Origin: CAZWSX01 sp964636985
Lineage (GTDB): Bacteria > Planctomycetota > Planctomycetia > Pirellulales > Pirellulaceae
Reading direction: 5' to 3'
DNA length: 64,000 nt
NCBI GenBank assembly: GCA_964636985.1
Contig: CAZWSX010000004.1
Location: 248,001-312,000, forward strand
The position numbers and the translations under genes are program-made. Below the pieces are notes generated by a model. That model saw only the letters and a program-made list of their open reading frames with translations. It did no database searches and was not told the DNA's origin. Position 1 is the stretch's first letter, and every line of letters starts with the position of its first letter. Of the stretch, positions 1-8,402 are shown piece by piece.

Positions 1-2
1 CG

Positions 3-176
3 TTCGCGTGCAAGCCGGCCGTTGTTGCCGAGACCGATCAATACGTTGCCGTGGCTTCGGAGTTTCGCGCCCTAGCTCACTTGCCGGGTGTCGCACAAGC
101 AAAACTCTTCGAACCCGTTCCGCAGCGGATCTACTCGTGGCCAGTCCCGTCAGTGATGCAAACCAAGGCAGCCTAA
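3..176 (+). CDS. Class II glutamine amidotransferase, C-terminal fragment (GlxB/MgsA-like)
   Basis: The window opens inside a gene. Frame 3 reads 57 codons without interruption to a TAA and contains the end of a class II (Ntn-type) glutamine amidotransferase: a stretch reading ETDQYVAVASEFRAL is followed by the terminal FEPVPQRIYSW, the usual end of GlxB/MgsA-type proteins. The catalytic N-terminal Cys lies outside the window. It ends 20 bp before the GXGXG gene and should be the glutaminase subunit that feeds ammonia, or in the MgsABC enzyme acts with methylamine/glutamate chemistry, to the FMN subunit two genes on. Only the tail is visible, so the family is inferred from this tail plus its neighbours. 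Confidence 0.75.
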   Translation, partial: FACKPAVVAETDQYVAVASEFRALAHLPGVAQAKLFEPVPQRIYSWPVPSVMQTKAA

Positions 177-196
177 CGAAAGGAATGCGATATCGA

Positions 197-934
197 ATGA
201 GTTCGACGGCGGCAATCAAACCAATCATTAACGAGGAGCGCGTGGCGGCGTGGGACCTCGCGGTTTCGACCGTGCGGGAACTCAACCAATGGCTGCACCA
301 TGACTTGCCTCAACAGTTGGGCGGCGGGCCTGTTCGCGTGGACGTTCGTAACCCGGCGGGCAGGCATAGCTTGGCAGCAGGCGTAAATGCGGCAGCCGAG
401 ATCCTTATCCGCGGACATGCGGGCTATTTCGCCGCGGGGATGAATCAACTGGCCAGCGTCACTATCGAAGGCAACGCCGGTTGGAGCGTGGCCGAGAACA
501 TGATGAGCGGCCGCGTCGTCGTGCGCGGAAATGCTTCGCAATGTGCGGGGGCATCGGCGCATGGCGGCTTGCTTGTTATTCATGGCGACGCTTCCAGTCG
601 TTGTGGAATCTCGCTCAAGGGAGCGGACATCGTCGTGGGAGGAAGCGTCGGCCATATGTCGGCGTTCATGGCGCAAGCCGGAACACTGGTGGTCTGCGGC
701 GACACGGGGATCGGCCTAGGCGACTCCCTTTACGAAGCGACCATCTATGTCGCCGGCGAAATCGCCGGGCTCGGCGCCGACGCTCGCATTGAACCGATGA
801 CCGCGGCCGATCGGACACGCGTCAGCGAGCTGCTCTCGAAAGCGGGTCTTTCAGCGCCCCTCGATCGCTTCAAGCGAGTTGCATCCGCGCGGACGTTATA
901 TCACTGGCACGAGGATTCGGCGAGTAAGTATTGA
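197..934 (+). CDS. GXGXG-repeat protein, glutamate synthase alpha C-terminal domain-like (GlxC/MgsB)
   Basis: A 245-aa protein made mostly of the right-handed beta-helix found at the C-terminus of the glutamate synthase large subunit. The Gly spacing recurs throughout, for example IRGHAGYFAAGMN, IEGNAGWSVAENM, VRGNASQCAGASA and VCGDTGIGLGDSL. In three-subunit systems (GlxBCD, or N-methylglutamate synthase MgsABC) this subunit bridges the amidotransferase and the FMN subunit. I chose ATG 197; AAAGGA lies about 12 bp upstream, and ATG 185 in the same frame is an alternative. The stop overlaps a possible TTG start of the next gene, which suggests translational coupling. A second GXGXG protein at 32625-33446 is a different family (FhcC). 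Confidence 0.85.
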   Translation: MSSTAAIKPIINEERVAAWDLAVSTVRELNQWLHHDLPQQLGGGPVRVDVRNPAGRHSLAAGVNAAAEILIRGHAGYFAAGMNQLASVTIEGNAGWSVAENMMSGRVVVRGNASQCAGASAHGGLLVIHGDASSRCGISLKGADIVVGGSVGHMSAFMAQAGTLVVCGDTGIGLGDSLYEATIYVAGEIAGLGADARIEPMTAADRTRVSELLSKAGLSAPLDRFKRVASARTLYHWHEDSASKY

Positions 935-960
935 GCAAGCCGCAAGAGACGATCAACGAA

Positions 961-2310
961 ATGAGTGATTCGCAATCGAAACGCCCCTTGGAAGAGAGCT
1001 ATGCCTTCTCTCGCGATGTGCTGGCGTACATCGAGCATGCGGCGACGCACGGGTTGTACGAGATTCGCGGCCTGGGTGCGAAGCGGCGGCTGCCGCATTT
1101 CGATGATCTGGTTTTGCTGACGGCTTCGGCCTCGCGATATCCCTTGGAAGGCTATCGTGAGAAGTGCGACACCAAAACGATCTTGGGGACGCGCCACGCA
1201 AAGAAGCCGATCGAACTGGATATCCCGATCACGATCGCAGGGATGAGTTTCGGCGCGCTAAGTGCAAACGCAAAAGAGTCGCTGGGGCGCGGCGCGGCCG
1301 CAGCCGGCACATCGACGACCACCGGCGACGGTGGGATGACACCCGAGGAGCGGCAATCGTCGAAGACGCTGGTCTATCAGTGCTTGCCATCGCGGTACGG
1401 CTTTAATCCTGATGATGTCCGCAAGGCCGACGCGATTGAACTCGTTATCGGCCAAGGGGCCAAGCCGGGTGGCGGCGGGATGCTGCTCGGGCAAAAGGTC
1501 GGACCACGTGTCGCCAAGATGCGGACGTTGCCCGAGGGGATCGATCAGCGCTCCGCGTGCCGGCATCCCGATTGGACGGGGCCAGACGACCTGGCGATCA
1601 AGATTGAAGAGTTGCGCGAGATCACCGACTGGCAAATTCCGATCTACGTAAAACTCGGCGCCACGCGCGTTCGCGAAGATGTCAAGCTTGCGGTCAAGGC
1701 GGGCGCCGACGTCGTGGTGGTCGATGGCATGCAAGGCGGGACTGCCGCCACGCAGCAGGTCTTTATCGAGCATGCCGGAATTCCGACGCTGGCCGCGTTG
1801 CCGCTGGCCGTCGAGGCACTCGAAGATATGGACGTTCGCGGGCAAGTGCAGCTGATTATTTCAGGCGGCATCCGTTCGGGTGCCGATGTCGCCAAGGCGC
1901 TCGCGCTCGGAGCCGATGCCGTTTCGATTGGCCAAGCCGCCATGATGGCTTTGGGGTGCAATCGTCCAAGTTGGTGCGACGGCGAAAAGGAACATGATGC
2001 CGCAGCGGACTACGCGGCGCTCGAGACTGCGGCTGGCTTTTGCCACCATTGCCACACGGGGCGCTGTCCCGTGGGCGTGGCGACGCAGTCGCCCGATCTT
2101 GAGACGCGGTTGTCGCCTGAATGGGGCGCGAAGCGGCTGAAGAATTACTTGAAAACGTTGACGATGGAGTTGACGACGTTAGCCAGGGCGTGCGGCAAAT
2201 CGAATGTGCATCACCTCGAAAGGGAAGACGTGGTGGCGCTGACGATCGAAGCGGCCGCGATGGCCAAAGTCCCCTTGGCGGGAACGAATTGGATTCCTGG
2301 AAAAATGTAG
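961..2310 (+). CDS. FMN-binding glutamate synthase domain protein (GlxD/MgsC-like)
   Basis: A 449-aa protein equal to the FMN-binding (beta/alpha)8 synthase domain of glutamate synthase. Landmarks in order are GMSFGALSANAKESL, TGDGGMTPEER, KPGGGGMLLGQKV, the flavin/substrate loop VDGMQGGTAATQ, ISGGIRSGADVAKAL, and the Fe-S motif CHHCHTGRCPVGVATQ. It should transfer an amino or methylamino group to 2-oxoglutarate-derived glutamate with the two subunits encoded upstream. ATG 961 matches the conserved N-terminus (RPLEESYAFSRDV); a TTG at 931 would overlap the upstream stop by 3 bp. A 13-bp repeat at the stop codon supplies a second in-frame TAG 15 bp downstream. Whether the product is glutamate or N-methylglutamate cannot be read from the sequence. 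Confidence 0.88.
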   Translation: MSDSQSKRPLEESYAFSRDVLAYIEHAATHGLYEIRGLGAKRRLPHFDDLVLLTASASRYPLEGYREKCDTKTILGTRHAKKPIELDIPITIAGMSFGALSANAKESLGRGAAAAGTSTTTGDGGMTPEERQSSKTLVYQCLPSRYGFNPDDVRKADAIELVIGQGAKPGGGGMLLGQKVGPRVAKMRTLPEGIDQRSACRHPDWTGPDDLAIKIEELREITDWQIPIYVKLGATRVREDVKLAVKAGADVVVVDGMQGGTAATQQVFIEHAGIPTLAALPLAVEALEDMDVRGQVQLIISGGIRSGADVAKALALGADAVSIGQAAMMALGCNRPSWCDGEKEHDAAADYAALETAAGFCHHCHTGRCPVGVATQSPDLETRLSPEWGAKRLKNYLKTLTMELTTLARACGKSNVHHLEREDVVALTIEAAAMAKVPLAGTNWIPGKM

Positions 2311-2334
2311 ATCGCGACAGGGTAGATCGCGACA
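2307..2334 (+). repeat. 15-bp-period tandem duplication across a stop codon
   Basis: The 13-mer gtagatcgcgaca occurs at 2307-2319 and again at 2322-2334, a 15-bp period. The first copy holds the TAG stop of the FMN synthase gene and the second places another TAG in the same frame. The end of tadA shows the same arrangement at 6265-6293. Confidence 0.9.
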
Positions 2335-2443
2335 CTGTTGAGTGACCGTTTGAGTTGTCTCTCGCGTTTCGGCGAACGCGGTGGAGAACTCAGGCGGCCG
2401 CATGTGATTGCGTTGCCTAGGCACAACAGACGAGGGTTCGCCG

Positions 2444-3805
2444 ATGAAAGACAATCGTGAGGAGATTCGCCAACGGCTGCAGGACGAGGGGATTGAATTC
2501 CTGGTGGTGCAGTTCGTCGACATTCATGGCGCGGCGAAAGCGAAGCTGACTCCGGTTGGGGCGCTCGACGACATGATCGATTCCGGCGCCGGCTTCGCAG
2601 GCGGCGCCCTCTGGGGAATGGGGCAAGGTCCGCATTCACACGACTTGATGGCTCGCATCGATCTGGCGACTTACACGCGATTGCCTTGGATGCCCAATAC
2701 CGTTCGTTTCGCGTCCGACTTGTACGTGGACGACAAGCCTCACCCGTATTGTCCTCGCACTAACTTGAAGCGCGTGCTCGCCTTGGCGGCGTCGCGTGGT
2801 TACACGTTCAACGCGGGAATGGAGCCTGAGTTTTTCCTCGTCGAGCGGGACGGCCAGGGAAAGCTTCGTCCTTGGAATCCTGATGGCGTCGATACGCTGA
2901 AGAAACCGTGTTACGACTTTCGTTCGATGTCGCCTGCGATGGCCTTTTTGCAGGAGCTGACGCTGGCGCTCAATGGGCTCGACTGGGGCGTCTATCAGGC
3001 AGACCACGAGGATGGCAACTCGCAGTACGAAGTCAATTTCAAGTATGCCGACGCGCTGACAACGGCCGACCGCGTCACGTTCTTCAAAATGACGACAGCG
3101 CAGCTGGCCAAAGCACACGGCGCGATTGCCACGCATATGGCCAAGCCCTTCGCGGAACAAACAGGTAGCGGGCTGCACCTGCACTTCCACGTTGCCAACA
3201 ACGCGACGGGAGCCAATTTGTTCCTCGACAACCACGATTCGCAGGGACTGGGCCTTTCGAAGTTGGCGTATCACTTCCTCGGCGGCATTGTCCATCACGC
3301 ACCAGCCTTGACGGCTGTAAGCAGTCCCACGGTCAATTGTTACAAGCGTTTGCAAACCGGCGCGGGGCTGATGGGGAACCGAAGCGGTTTCACCTGGGTG
3401 CCGGCGTTCGCCAGCTATGGCGACAACAATCGCACGCAGATGATTCGCGTGGCAGGCCCTGGACACTGCGAGGATCGGACGCTCTCCTCAGGCGTGAATC
3501 CTTATCTGGCTCTGGCGGCGTATATTATGGCGGGGCTCGACGGGATCGATCGCAAGCTCGATCCTGGTCCGCCAAATCTTGGAAACCTGTACGAACTCGG
3601 GCTGGCGGAGATTGCCCGGCGAGGAATTCGCATGTTGCCGCAGTCGCTGCATGAATCGCTAGGCTATCTGCGAGACGACTCCGTTGTTCAGGAAGCCTTG
3701 GGACCGATCGCGGAGGCGTTCATCGATCTCAAGTCGCGTGAGTGGAACGCGTACGACCGGCAAGTGACGCCGTGGGAAACGGAAACCTACCTGACCATGT
3801 TTTAG
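2444..3805 (+). CDS. Glutamine synthetase family ligase, GlnT / gamma-glutamylmethylamide synthetase type
   Basis: A 453-aa glutamine-synthetase fold protein of the GlnT/GmaS branch. The N-terminal beta-grasp contains VQFVDIHGAAKAKL. The catalytic part contains ADHEDGNSQYEVNF, the metal/ATP segment TGSGLHLHFHVAN, NPTVN-like SPTVNCYKRL, NNRTQMIRV, and the C-terminal NPYLALAAYIMAGLDGI. Members ligate glutamate to ammonia or methylamine using ATP. ATG 2444 has GAGGG 8-13 bp upstream. It lies 133 bp after the FMN synthase gene and 22 bp before the flavoprotein oxidase, so an operon is likely. The segment GHCEDRTLSSGVNPYL differs from the form I recall for biochemically tested GmaS enzymes, so methylamine specificity is only a possibility. 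Confidence 0.85.
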   Translation: MKDNREEIRQRLQDEGIEFLVVQFVDIHGAAKAKLTPVGALDDMIDSGAGFAGGALWGMGQGPHSHDLMARIDLATYTRLPWMPNTVRFASDLYVDDKPHPYCPRTNLKRVLALAASRGYTFNAGMEPEFFLVERDGQGKLRPWNPDGVDTLKKPCYDFRSMSPAMAFLQELTLALNGLDWGVYQADHEDGNSQYEVNFKYADALTTADRVTFFKMTTAQLAKAHGAIATHMAKPFAEQTGSGLHLHFHVANNATGANLFLDNHDSQGLGLSKLAYHFLGGIVHHAPALTAVSSPTVNCYKRLQTGAGLMGNRSGFTWVPAFASYGDNNRTQMIRVAGPGHCEDRTLSSGVNPYLALAAYIMAGLDGIDRKLDPGPPNLGNLYELGLAEIARRGIRMLPQSLHESLGYLRDDSVVQEALGPIAEAFIDLKSREWNAYDRQVTPWETETYLTMF

Positions 3806-3827
3806 CCCGAGACGGTTTTAGCGAACT

Positions 3828-4955
3828 ATGCCGACGTGTGATGTACTGGTTTTGGGGTGCGGAGCGGTAGGCAGTGCAACGCTGATGCAGCTTGCACAAC
3901 GGGGCATCGATGCGGTGGGAATCGATCGGTTCCCGCCCGGACACGACCGCGGCAGTTCGCACGGTGAGACGCGGCTCATTCGCCAGGCCTACTATGAACA
4001 CCCCGACTACGTCCCGCTTTTGAAGCGGGCGTACGTGCTGTGGGACGATCTCGAGCAGCAGTCGGGGCAAAAGCTCTTTCGCAAATGCGGCATTCTGCAA
4101 GTTGGGTCGCCAACGGGGCGTGTGGTCCCCGGCGTGATTGAGAGTGCGAAAAAGCATGATCTTTCCGTCGAGCAACTCACTCCTAGCGAAGTTGTGAAAC
4201 GCTTTCCGGGCTTTCGCGTCCCAGATGGATTGGCCGCTTTGTATGAGGCGAATGCCGGCTTTCTTTTTGTCGAGCGATGTATTCATGCCCAGGCACAACA
4301 AGCTTGCGCGCTGGGGGCGCGAATCGTCCTTGGCGACAGTGCCAAGTCGTGGCGAGCGGTTGCGGATGGCGTCGAAGTTACAACAGATCGTGAGACCTGG
4401 TCGGCGAAGCGTCTCGTCATTACGGCCGGCGCTTGGGCGGGACAGATGCTGAGCGGGCTAGGCGTGAACTTCGAGGTGGTTCGCAAATCGCTTTACTGGC
4501 ACGCCGCCGAAACAGAGCAGTACGACGTCGATCGCGGCGCGCCGGGCTTCATTTACGAGACGCCGATGGGAAACTTCTATGGGTTCCCGGCGATTGATCG
4601 GCTTGGCGTGAAAGCGGCCGAGCATTCCGGTGGACATGCGGTGAGCAACCCCCTGGAGGTCGACCGGACGGAAGATCCAACTGAGACAACGCGGTTGCAG
4701 GCATTCCTGGCCGCTTGTTTGCCGGACGTTTCGAAACAGCAGACACGCTTCGCCACGTGCTTGTATACGTTGTCGCCGGATCGAAACTTTTTGGTTGACC
4801 GTTGGCCTGATGCACCGCAAGTATCGTTCGCAGCCGGACTGAGCGGGCATGGTTTCAAATTTGCCAGCGTTTTGGGTGAAGTGTTGGCCGACTGGGCGAC
4901 GAGCGGAACAACGTCGCTTCCTATCGATTTCTTAAGCGCCGCCCGCTTTTCCTGA
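3828..4955 (+). CDS. Monomeric sarcosine oxidase / N-methyl amino acid oxidase family flavoprotein
   Basis: A 375-aa FAD oxidoreductase of the MSOX/SolA/NikD family. The dinucleotide fold is LGCGAVGSATLMQL (from residue 8), followed by the family signature SSHGETRLIRQAYYEH. The covalent-FAD cysteine of monomeric sarcosine oxidase (Cys315) aligns with Cys311 in TCLYTLSPDRNF. The O2-activating Lys265 aligns with Lys262, and His269 with His266. These residues point to a true oxidase that oxidises a secondary N-methyl amine and yields formaldehyde and H2O2. The length matches the roughly 385-390 aa family. The gene follows the GlnT/GmaS-type ligase by 22 bp. The substrate (sarcosine, N-methylglutamate, another N-methyl or cyclic amino acid) cannot be assigned. 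Confidence 0.88.
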   Translation: MPTCDVLVLGCGAVGSATLMQLAQRGIDAVGIDRFPPGHDRGSSHGETRLIRQAYYEHPDYVPLLKRAYVLWDDLEQQSGQKLFRKCGILQVGSPTGRVVPGVIESAKKHDLSVEQLTPSEVVKRFPGFRVPDGLAALYEANAGFLFVERCIHAQAQQACALGARIVLGDSAKSWRAVADGVEVTTDRETWSAKRLVITAGAWAGQMLSGLGVNFEVVRKSLYWHAAETEQYDVDRGAPGFIYETPMGNFYGFPAIDRLGVKAAEHSGGHAVSNPLEVDRTEDPTETTRLQAFLAACLPDVSKQQTRFATCLYTLSPDRNFLVDRWPDAPQVSFAAGLSGHGFKFASVLGEVLADWATSGTTSLPIDFLSAARFS

Positions 4956-5061
4956 TGGCGTCGACCCGATTTCGCGGTAAAACGCGATCCGGCGTTCTTG
5001 GTAAGATGGAGGACTCCCCTCCCCTGCTTCGCTTTCCGGCAAAAATCGATCCGAGGCCTCT

Positions 5062-5733
5062 ATGCGACTGTTCTTGCTTTCCTGTTTGGCGATGCTGCTG
5101 TGCGTGGTTGCTCCGATCGCGCAGGCCGATGAGCGGGCTGCAGTGAAATGGCGGGAGCTCTTCAACGGCAAAGACCTCGACGACTGGAAGGCAACCGATT
5201 TTGGCGGCGAGGGAGAGGTTGCCGTTAAGGACAAGCAGCTCATCCTCAACGTGGGCGAGCCGCTCACGGGGGTGACGTGGAAGGGGGACGCATTGCCTAA
5301 GGAGAATTACGAGCTTGTTTGCCGTGCTCAGCGGGTGGATGGGCTCGATTTCTTTTGTGGCATTACCTTTCCGATTGGCGAATCGCACGCCAGCTTCATC
5401 CCCGCAGGGTGGGCGGGGGGCGTGACTGGCCTTTCGAGCATCAACGGCTACGATGCCTCGGAGAACGAGACCACGACTTACGTTAAGTTCGAGAACAAGA
5501 AGTGGTACGACTTCAAGATTCAAGTAACGGGCAAAACCGTGGCCGTCTATGTCGATAAGGACCGCGTCATCCGGATCACGCGCGAGGGGAAGAAAATCAA
5601 CACCCGCATTGAGGTCGACTTGAGCAAGCCGCTCGGATTGGCAGCGTTTCGCTCGAAGGGAGTGATCGAGACGCTGAAGGTTCGCGACTTGTCGGCGGCT
5701 GAAATCGCCGAGATCGACAAGCCGGTGAAGTAA
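5062..5733 (+). CDS. Secreted DUF1080 (3-keto-disaccharide hydrolase-like) protein
   Basis: A 223-aa protein. Residues 1-23 form a Sec signal peptide (hydrophobic core LLSCLAMLLCVVAPIA, cleavage near AQA). The rest is one DUF1080 concanavalin-like jelly roll, recognisable from the N-terminal LFNGKDLDDWKATD, the central YELVCRAQRVDGLDFF and the C-terminal LGLAAFRSKGVIETL. Planctomycetes carry many copies, and characterised relatives act on 3-keto-glycosides. GAGG lies 9-12 bp before the ATG. Nothing next to it indicates a carbohydrate pathway, so its substrate is unknown. Confidence 0.87.
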   Translation: MRLFLLSCLAMLLCVVAPIAQADERAAVKWRELFNGKDLDDWKATDFGGEGEVAVKDKQLILNVGEPLTGVTWKGDALPKENYELVCRAQRVDGLDFFCGITFPIGESHASFIPAGWAGGVTGLSSINGYDASENETTTYVKFENKKWYDFKIQVTGKTVAVYVDKDRVIRITREGKKINTRIEVDLSKPLGLAAFRSKGVIETLKVRDLSAAEIAEIDKPVK

Positions 5734-5793
5734 GTTGGCTTTGGTTCGCTTAGCCCTTGATTCTGGATTTTCGCGAGCGACTTCGTGATTGAT

Positions 5794-6276
5794 ATGCCGT
5801 CCGGCCTCTCGATGGCCCAGCATGAGCGATGGATGCGAATGGCCCTGGCCGAAGCACAGGCCGCCGAGGGCGAGGAAGAAGTACCTATCGGCGCGATTAT
5901 TGTCCGAGACGACAAGGTCATCGCCTCGGCTCATAATCAGCGGGAGCAATTACACGATCCAACGGCACATGCCGAGATGATCGCGATTACCCAAGCGGCC
6001 GAAGCGATTGGCGATTGGCGGCTGGAGCAATGCACTTTGTATGTCACGCTCGAACCTTGCTGCATGTGTGCTGGCGCGATTTTGCAGGCGAGAATTCCGC
6101 GGGTGGTGTACGGAGCGACCGATCCCAAGGCGGGGGCCGTGCAAACCTTGTATCACTTATTGAACGACGAACGGCTGAACCATCGTTGCGAGGTAATCGG
6201 CGGCGTTTTGGCCGGCCCATGTGGCGAAATACTGACGAAGTTCTTTCGAAGTCAGCGGGCGCTAGGTAAGAAGTAG
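5794..6276 (+). CDS. tadA: tRNA-specific adenosine(34) deaminase TadA
   Basis: A 160-aa protein converting A34 to inosine in the wobble position of tRNA-Arg(ACG). The CDA fold has VPIGAIIV, the catalytic HAE in [11 protein letters not shown], and the second zinc motif [30 protein letters not shown] and the helical C-terminus ending FFRSQR are typical of TadA rather than of cytosine deaminases. The start is uncertain: ATG 5794 is used, GTG 5785 and ATG 5812 are in the same frame, and none has a strong ribosome-binding site. The stop codon lies in a 15-bp tandem duplication that gives a second in-frame TAG. Confidence 0.93.
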   Translation: MPSGLSMAQHERWMRMALAEAQAAEGEEEVPIGAIIVRDDKVIASAHNQREQLHDPTAHAEMIAITQAAEAIGDWRLEQCTLYVTLEPCCMCAGAILQARIPRVVYGATDPKAGAVQTLYHLLNDERLNHRCEVIGGVLAGPCGEILTKFFRSQRALGKK

Positions 6277-6293
6277 TCCGGTAAGAAGTAGTC
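6265..6293 (+). repeat. 15-bp tandem duplication across the tadA stop codon
   Basis: The 14-mer ggtaagaagtagtc occurs at 6265-6278 and 6280-6293. The first copy encodes the last residues and the TAG of tadA, and the second repeats the codons and a second in-frame TAG 15 bp later. The FMN synthase gene ends with the same architecture (2307-2334). Confidence 0.9.
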
Positions 6294-6334
6294 GCGGTTG
6301 AATCCGTGATCCCAGTTGAGCTTGGCGATTCATC

Positions 6335-8158
6335 ATGGCAGATCTAGTAGCCGAAGGACCGGAACCTTTTCAACGCTGGCGGCGGCAGCTCACCAACGAG
6401 GCCATTGAGGTCGTTGGCCGCCAAACTGGCATCTGGTCGATCTCGTGGGACGAGCGGATTTCCCGCCGCCACATGGAAATCCGCTTCGACGGTTCTCGCC
6501 TGCATGTGAAGCGGTTGCCTAAGGCGCTCAATCCCATCTACTTCCGCGGGCAGCGCGTCGACGAGTTCAGCCTGGTGCCGGGCGAGCATTTTGTCGTTGG
6601 AGCGACGCTGTTCACATTGGTCGAGGAGTCGCCGCAATTCATTTCGAGCGCGCCGCGGCCTGATTTGGAAAAGACCTTCGACGCCGCCGAGTTGCGGCAG
6701 GTGGCGTATCGCGAACCCGACCGTCGGTTGGCGACTATTTCGCGGTTGCCCGAGATCATTTCGTCATCCGCCAACGACGAGGAAACGCACGTTCGTCTGG
6801 CGAGCTTGCTGCTCGCGGGGATCGATGGGGCGAGGGCCGTGGCCATTGTCGCCGAGAAGAAGGTCGGCAGCGCCTACGAACCGCACGTTTTGCACTGGGA
6901 CGAGCGGTTGCTGGCGAGCGGCAATTTCCGGCCGAGTTCTCGCTTGATCCGGGCGGCAAATGAAGGGGGCCAGAGCGTCTTGCATATTTGGGGGCACGGC
7001 CGGAATCCCAACGCCGCGTACAAGTTCGACGAATCGACGTCGTCATCGGAGGTGATGGAACTCGATGCCACGATGTCGCGCGGCGTTGATTGGGCGTTCG
7101 CCTGCCCCATTCCCGGCGAGACGACCAAGGGTTGGCAAATTTACGTGGCGGGTGCGTTTCCACGCTCGCTCGAAGGTACGGCTAATGCCGAGTGGCTGCA
7201 GGACGATCTCAAGCTGACCGAGTTCGCTGCGCGGACCTTTGGACGCTTGCGCGACGCACGGATCGCGACGCAGCGGCAGGCAGGCTTGCGGCAGTTCTTT
7301 GCGCCGATCGTGCTGTCGGCACTCGACGAACATCCGACCGAAGATCCGTTAGCGCCGCGCGAAACAGAAGTCACCGTGCTGTTTTGCGACTTGCGTGGTT
7401 TTTCGAAGAAGAGCGAGCAAGAGTCGGCCAACCTGATGGGATTGCTCAAACGGGTCAGCGAAGCTCTCGGCGTAATGACCCGCAACATCCTGGTGCATGG
7501 GGGCGTGGTCGGAGATTTTCACGGCGACGCGGCGATGGGTTTTTGGGGTTGGCCGATCGCGCAGGAGGATGCCGCGCAGCGCGCCTGCCGGGCTGCGCAA
7601 GCGATTCGCGACGAATTCGAAGGAGCCTCGCGCAATCCAGAGCACGCCGAAGTGCTAGCGGGATTCCAAGTGGGCATCGGTGTGGCCACGGGTAAGGCAG
7701 TGGCTGGCAAGATCGGATCGATCGACCAGGTCAAGGTGACCGTGTTCGGTCCCGTTGTGAACCTGGCATCTCGTTTGGAGGGAATGACCAAATACTTCCG
7801 CGTGCCTGTGTTGCTCGACGATGCGACGGCGGCGAAGTTACAAGCAAGCAAGGACGCGCGACCGCGAGTGCGCCGCGTAGCCCGCGCCTTTCCCGCAGGC
7901 ATGGAAACGGCAGTGGGTCTCGTCGAGTTGCTTCCACCGCTCGATTCGCCCGCCAATGTCCTCAGCAACGAGGACGTCGCGACGTACGAGCGAGGGCTCG
8001 ATGCTTTCATCGCAGGCGACTGGGAAAAGGCGTATCGCGAATTACGTAAAGGTTCGGCCGACGATCGGATGGTCGACATTCTCACGAGCATGATTACGCA
8101 GCACTCCCGGGTCGCTCCACGCGATTGGGACGGTGCTATTCATTTGACGAGCAAATGA
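6335..8158 (+). CDS. FHA domain - middle domain - class III nucleotidyl cyclase fusion
   Basis: A 607-aa multidomain protein without a signal peptide or obvious membrane segment. Residues about 20-95 read as an FHA phosphothreonine-binding domain (SRRHMEIRF, then VGATLFTL). Residues about 130-320 look GAF-like. Residues about 345-520 are a class III cyclase catalytic domain: metal-binding Asp352 in LFCDLRGFSKKSE, Asp398 in FHGDAAMGFWGWP, and transition-state Asn476 and Arg480 in VNLASRLEG. The two positions that normally read adenine (Lys and Asp) appear to be Asp394 and Pro473, so the nucleotide used is uncertain. It probably couples Ser/Thr phosphorylation to cyclic-nucleotide synthesis. 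No kinase or cNMP receptor is adjacent. It follows tadA by 58 bp. Confidence 0.82.
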   Translation: MADLVAEGPEPFQRWRRQLTNEAIEVVGRQTGIWSISWDERISRRHMEIRFDGSRLHVKRLPKALNPIYFRGQRVDEFSLVPGEHFVVGATLFTLVEESPQFISSAPRPDLEKTFDAAELRQVAYREPDRRLATISRLPEIISSSANDEETHVRLASLLLAGIDGARAVAIVAEKKVGSAYEPHVLHWDERLLASGNFRPSSRLIRAANEGGQSVLHIWGHGRNPNAAYKFDESTSSSEVMELDATMSRGVDWAFACPIPGETTKGWQIYVAGAFPRSLEGTANAEWLQDDLKLTEFAARTFGRLRDARIATQRQAGLRQFFAPIVLSALDEHPTEDPLAPRETEVTVLFCDLRGFSKKSEQESANLMGLLKRVSEALGVMTRNILVHGGVVGDFHGDAAMGFWGWPIAQEDAAQRACRAAQAIRDEFEGASRNPEHAEVLAGFQVGIGVATGKAVAGKIGSIDQVKVTVFGPVVNLASRLEGMTKYFRVPVLLDDATAAKLQASKDARPRVRRVARAFPAGMETAVGLVELLPPLDSPANVLSNEDVATYERGLDAFIAGDWEKAYRELRKGSADDRMVDILTSMITQHSRVAPRDWDGAIHLTSK

Positions 8159-8402
8159 AACCAGGTTGCTGGCAGCGATGATTCTTGCGGCACAGCTAGC
8201 AGCAGAGTTGCCCCTCCGCGCGCGGTAATCCCACTTCGCACCGGGGAGCGGTTTGCCTAGAATCCGCCCCCTGAGTTTCTGGGGAGGTTCGGCAAGCACG
8301 TACCTTGCCAGCACGGGCGAAAAACTCGCGAAGCTGTGCCGGTCAGGTCGATGTTGTCGAAGAGGTGAAGACTACCGAAATCGAGGCCAAAGGTCGCGCT
8401 GC

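Noticed and set aside
2308..2325. In-frame TAG repeats considered as pyrrolysine or readthrough signals in an amine-related operon
   Set aside because: The sequence between the TAGs is a short duplicated word, no further coding follows, and no methyltransferase or pyl gene is visible.
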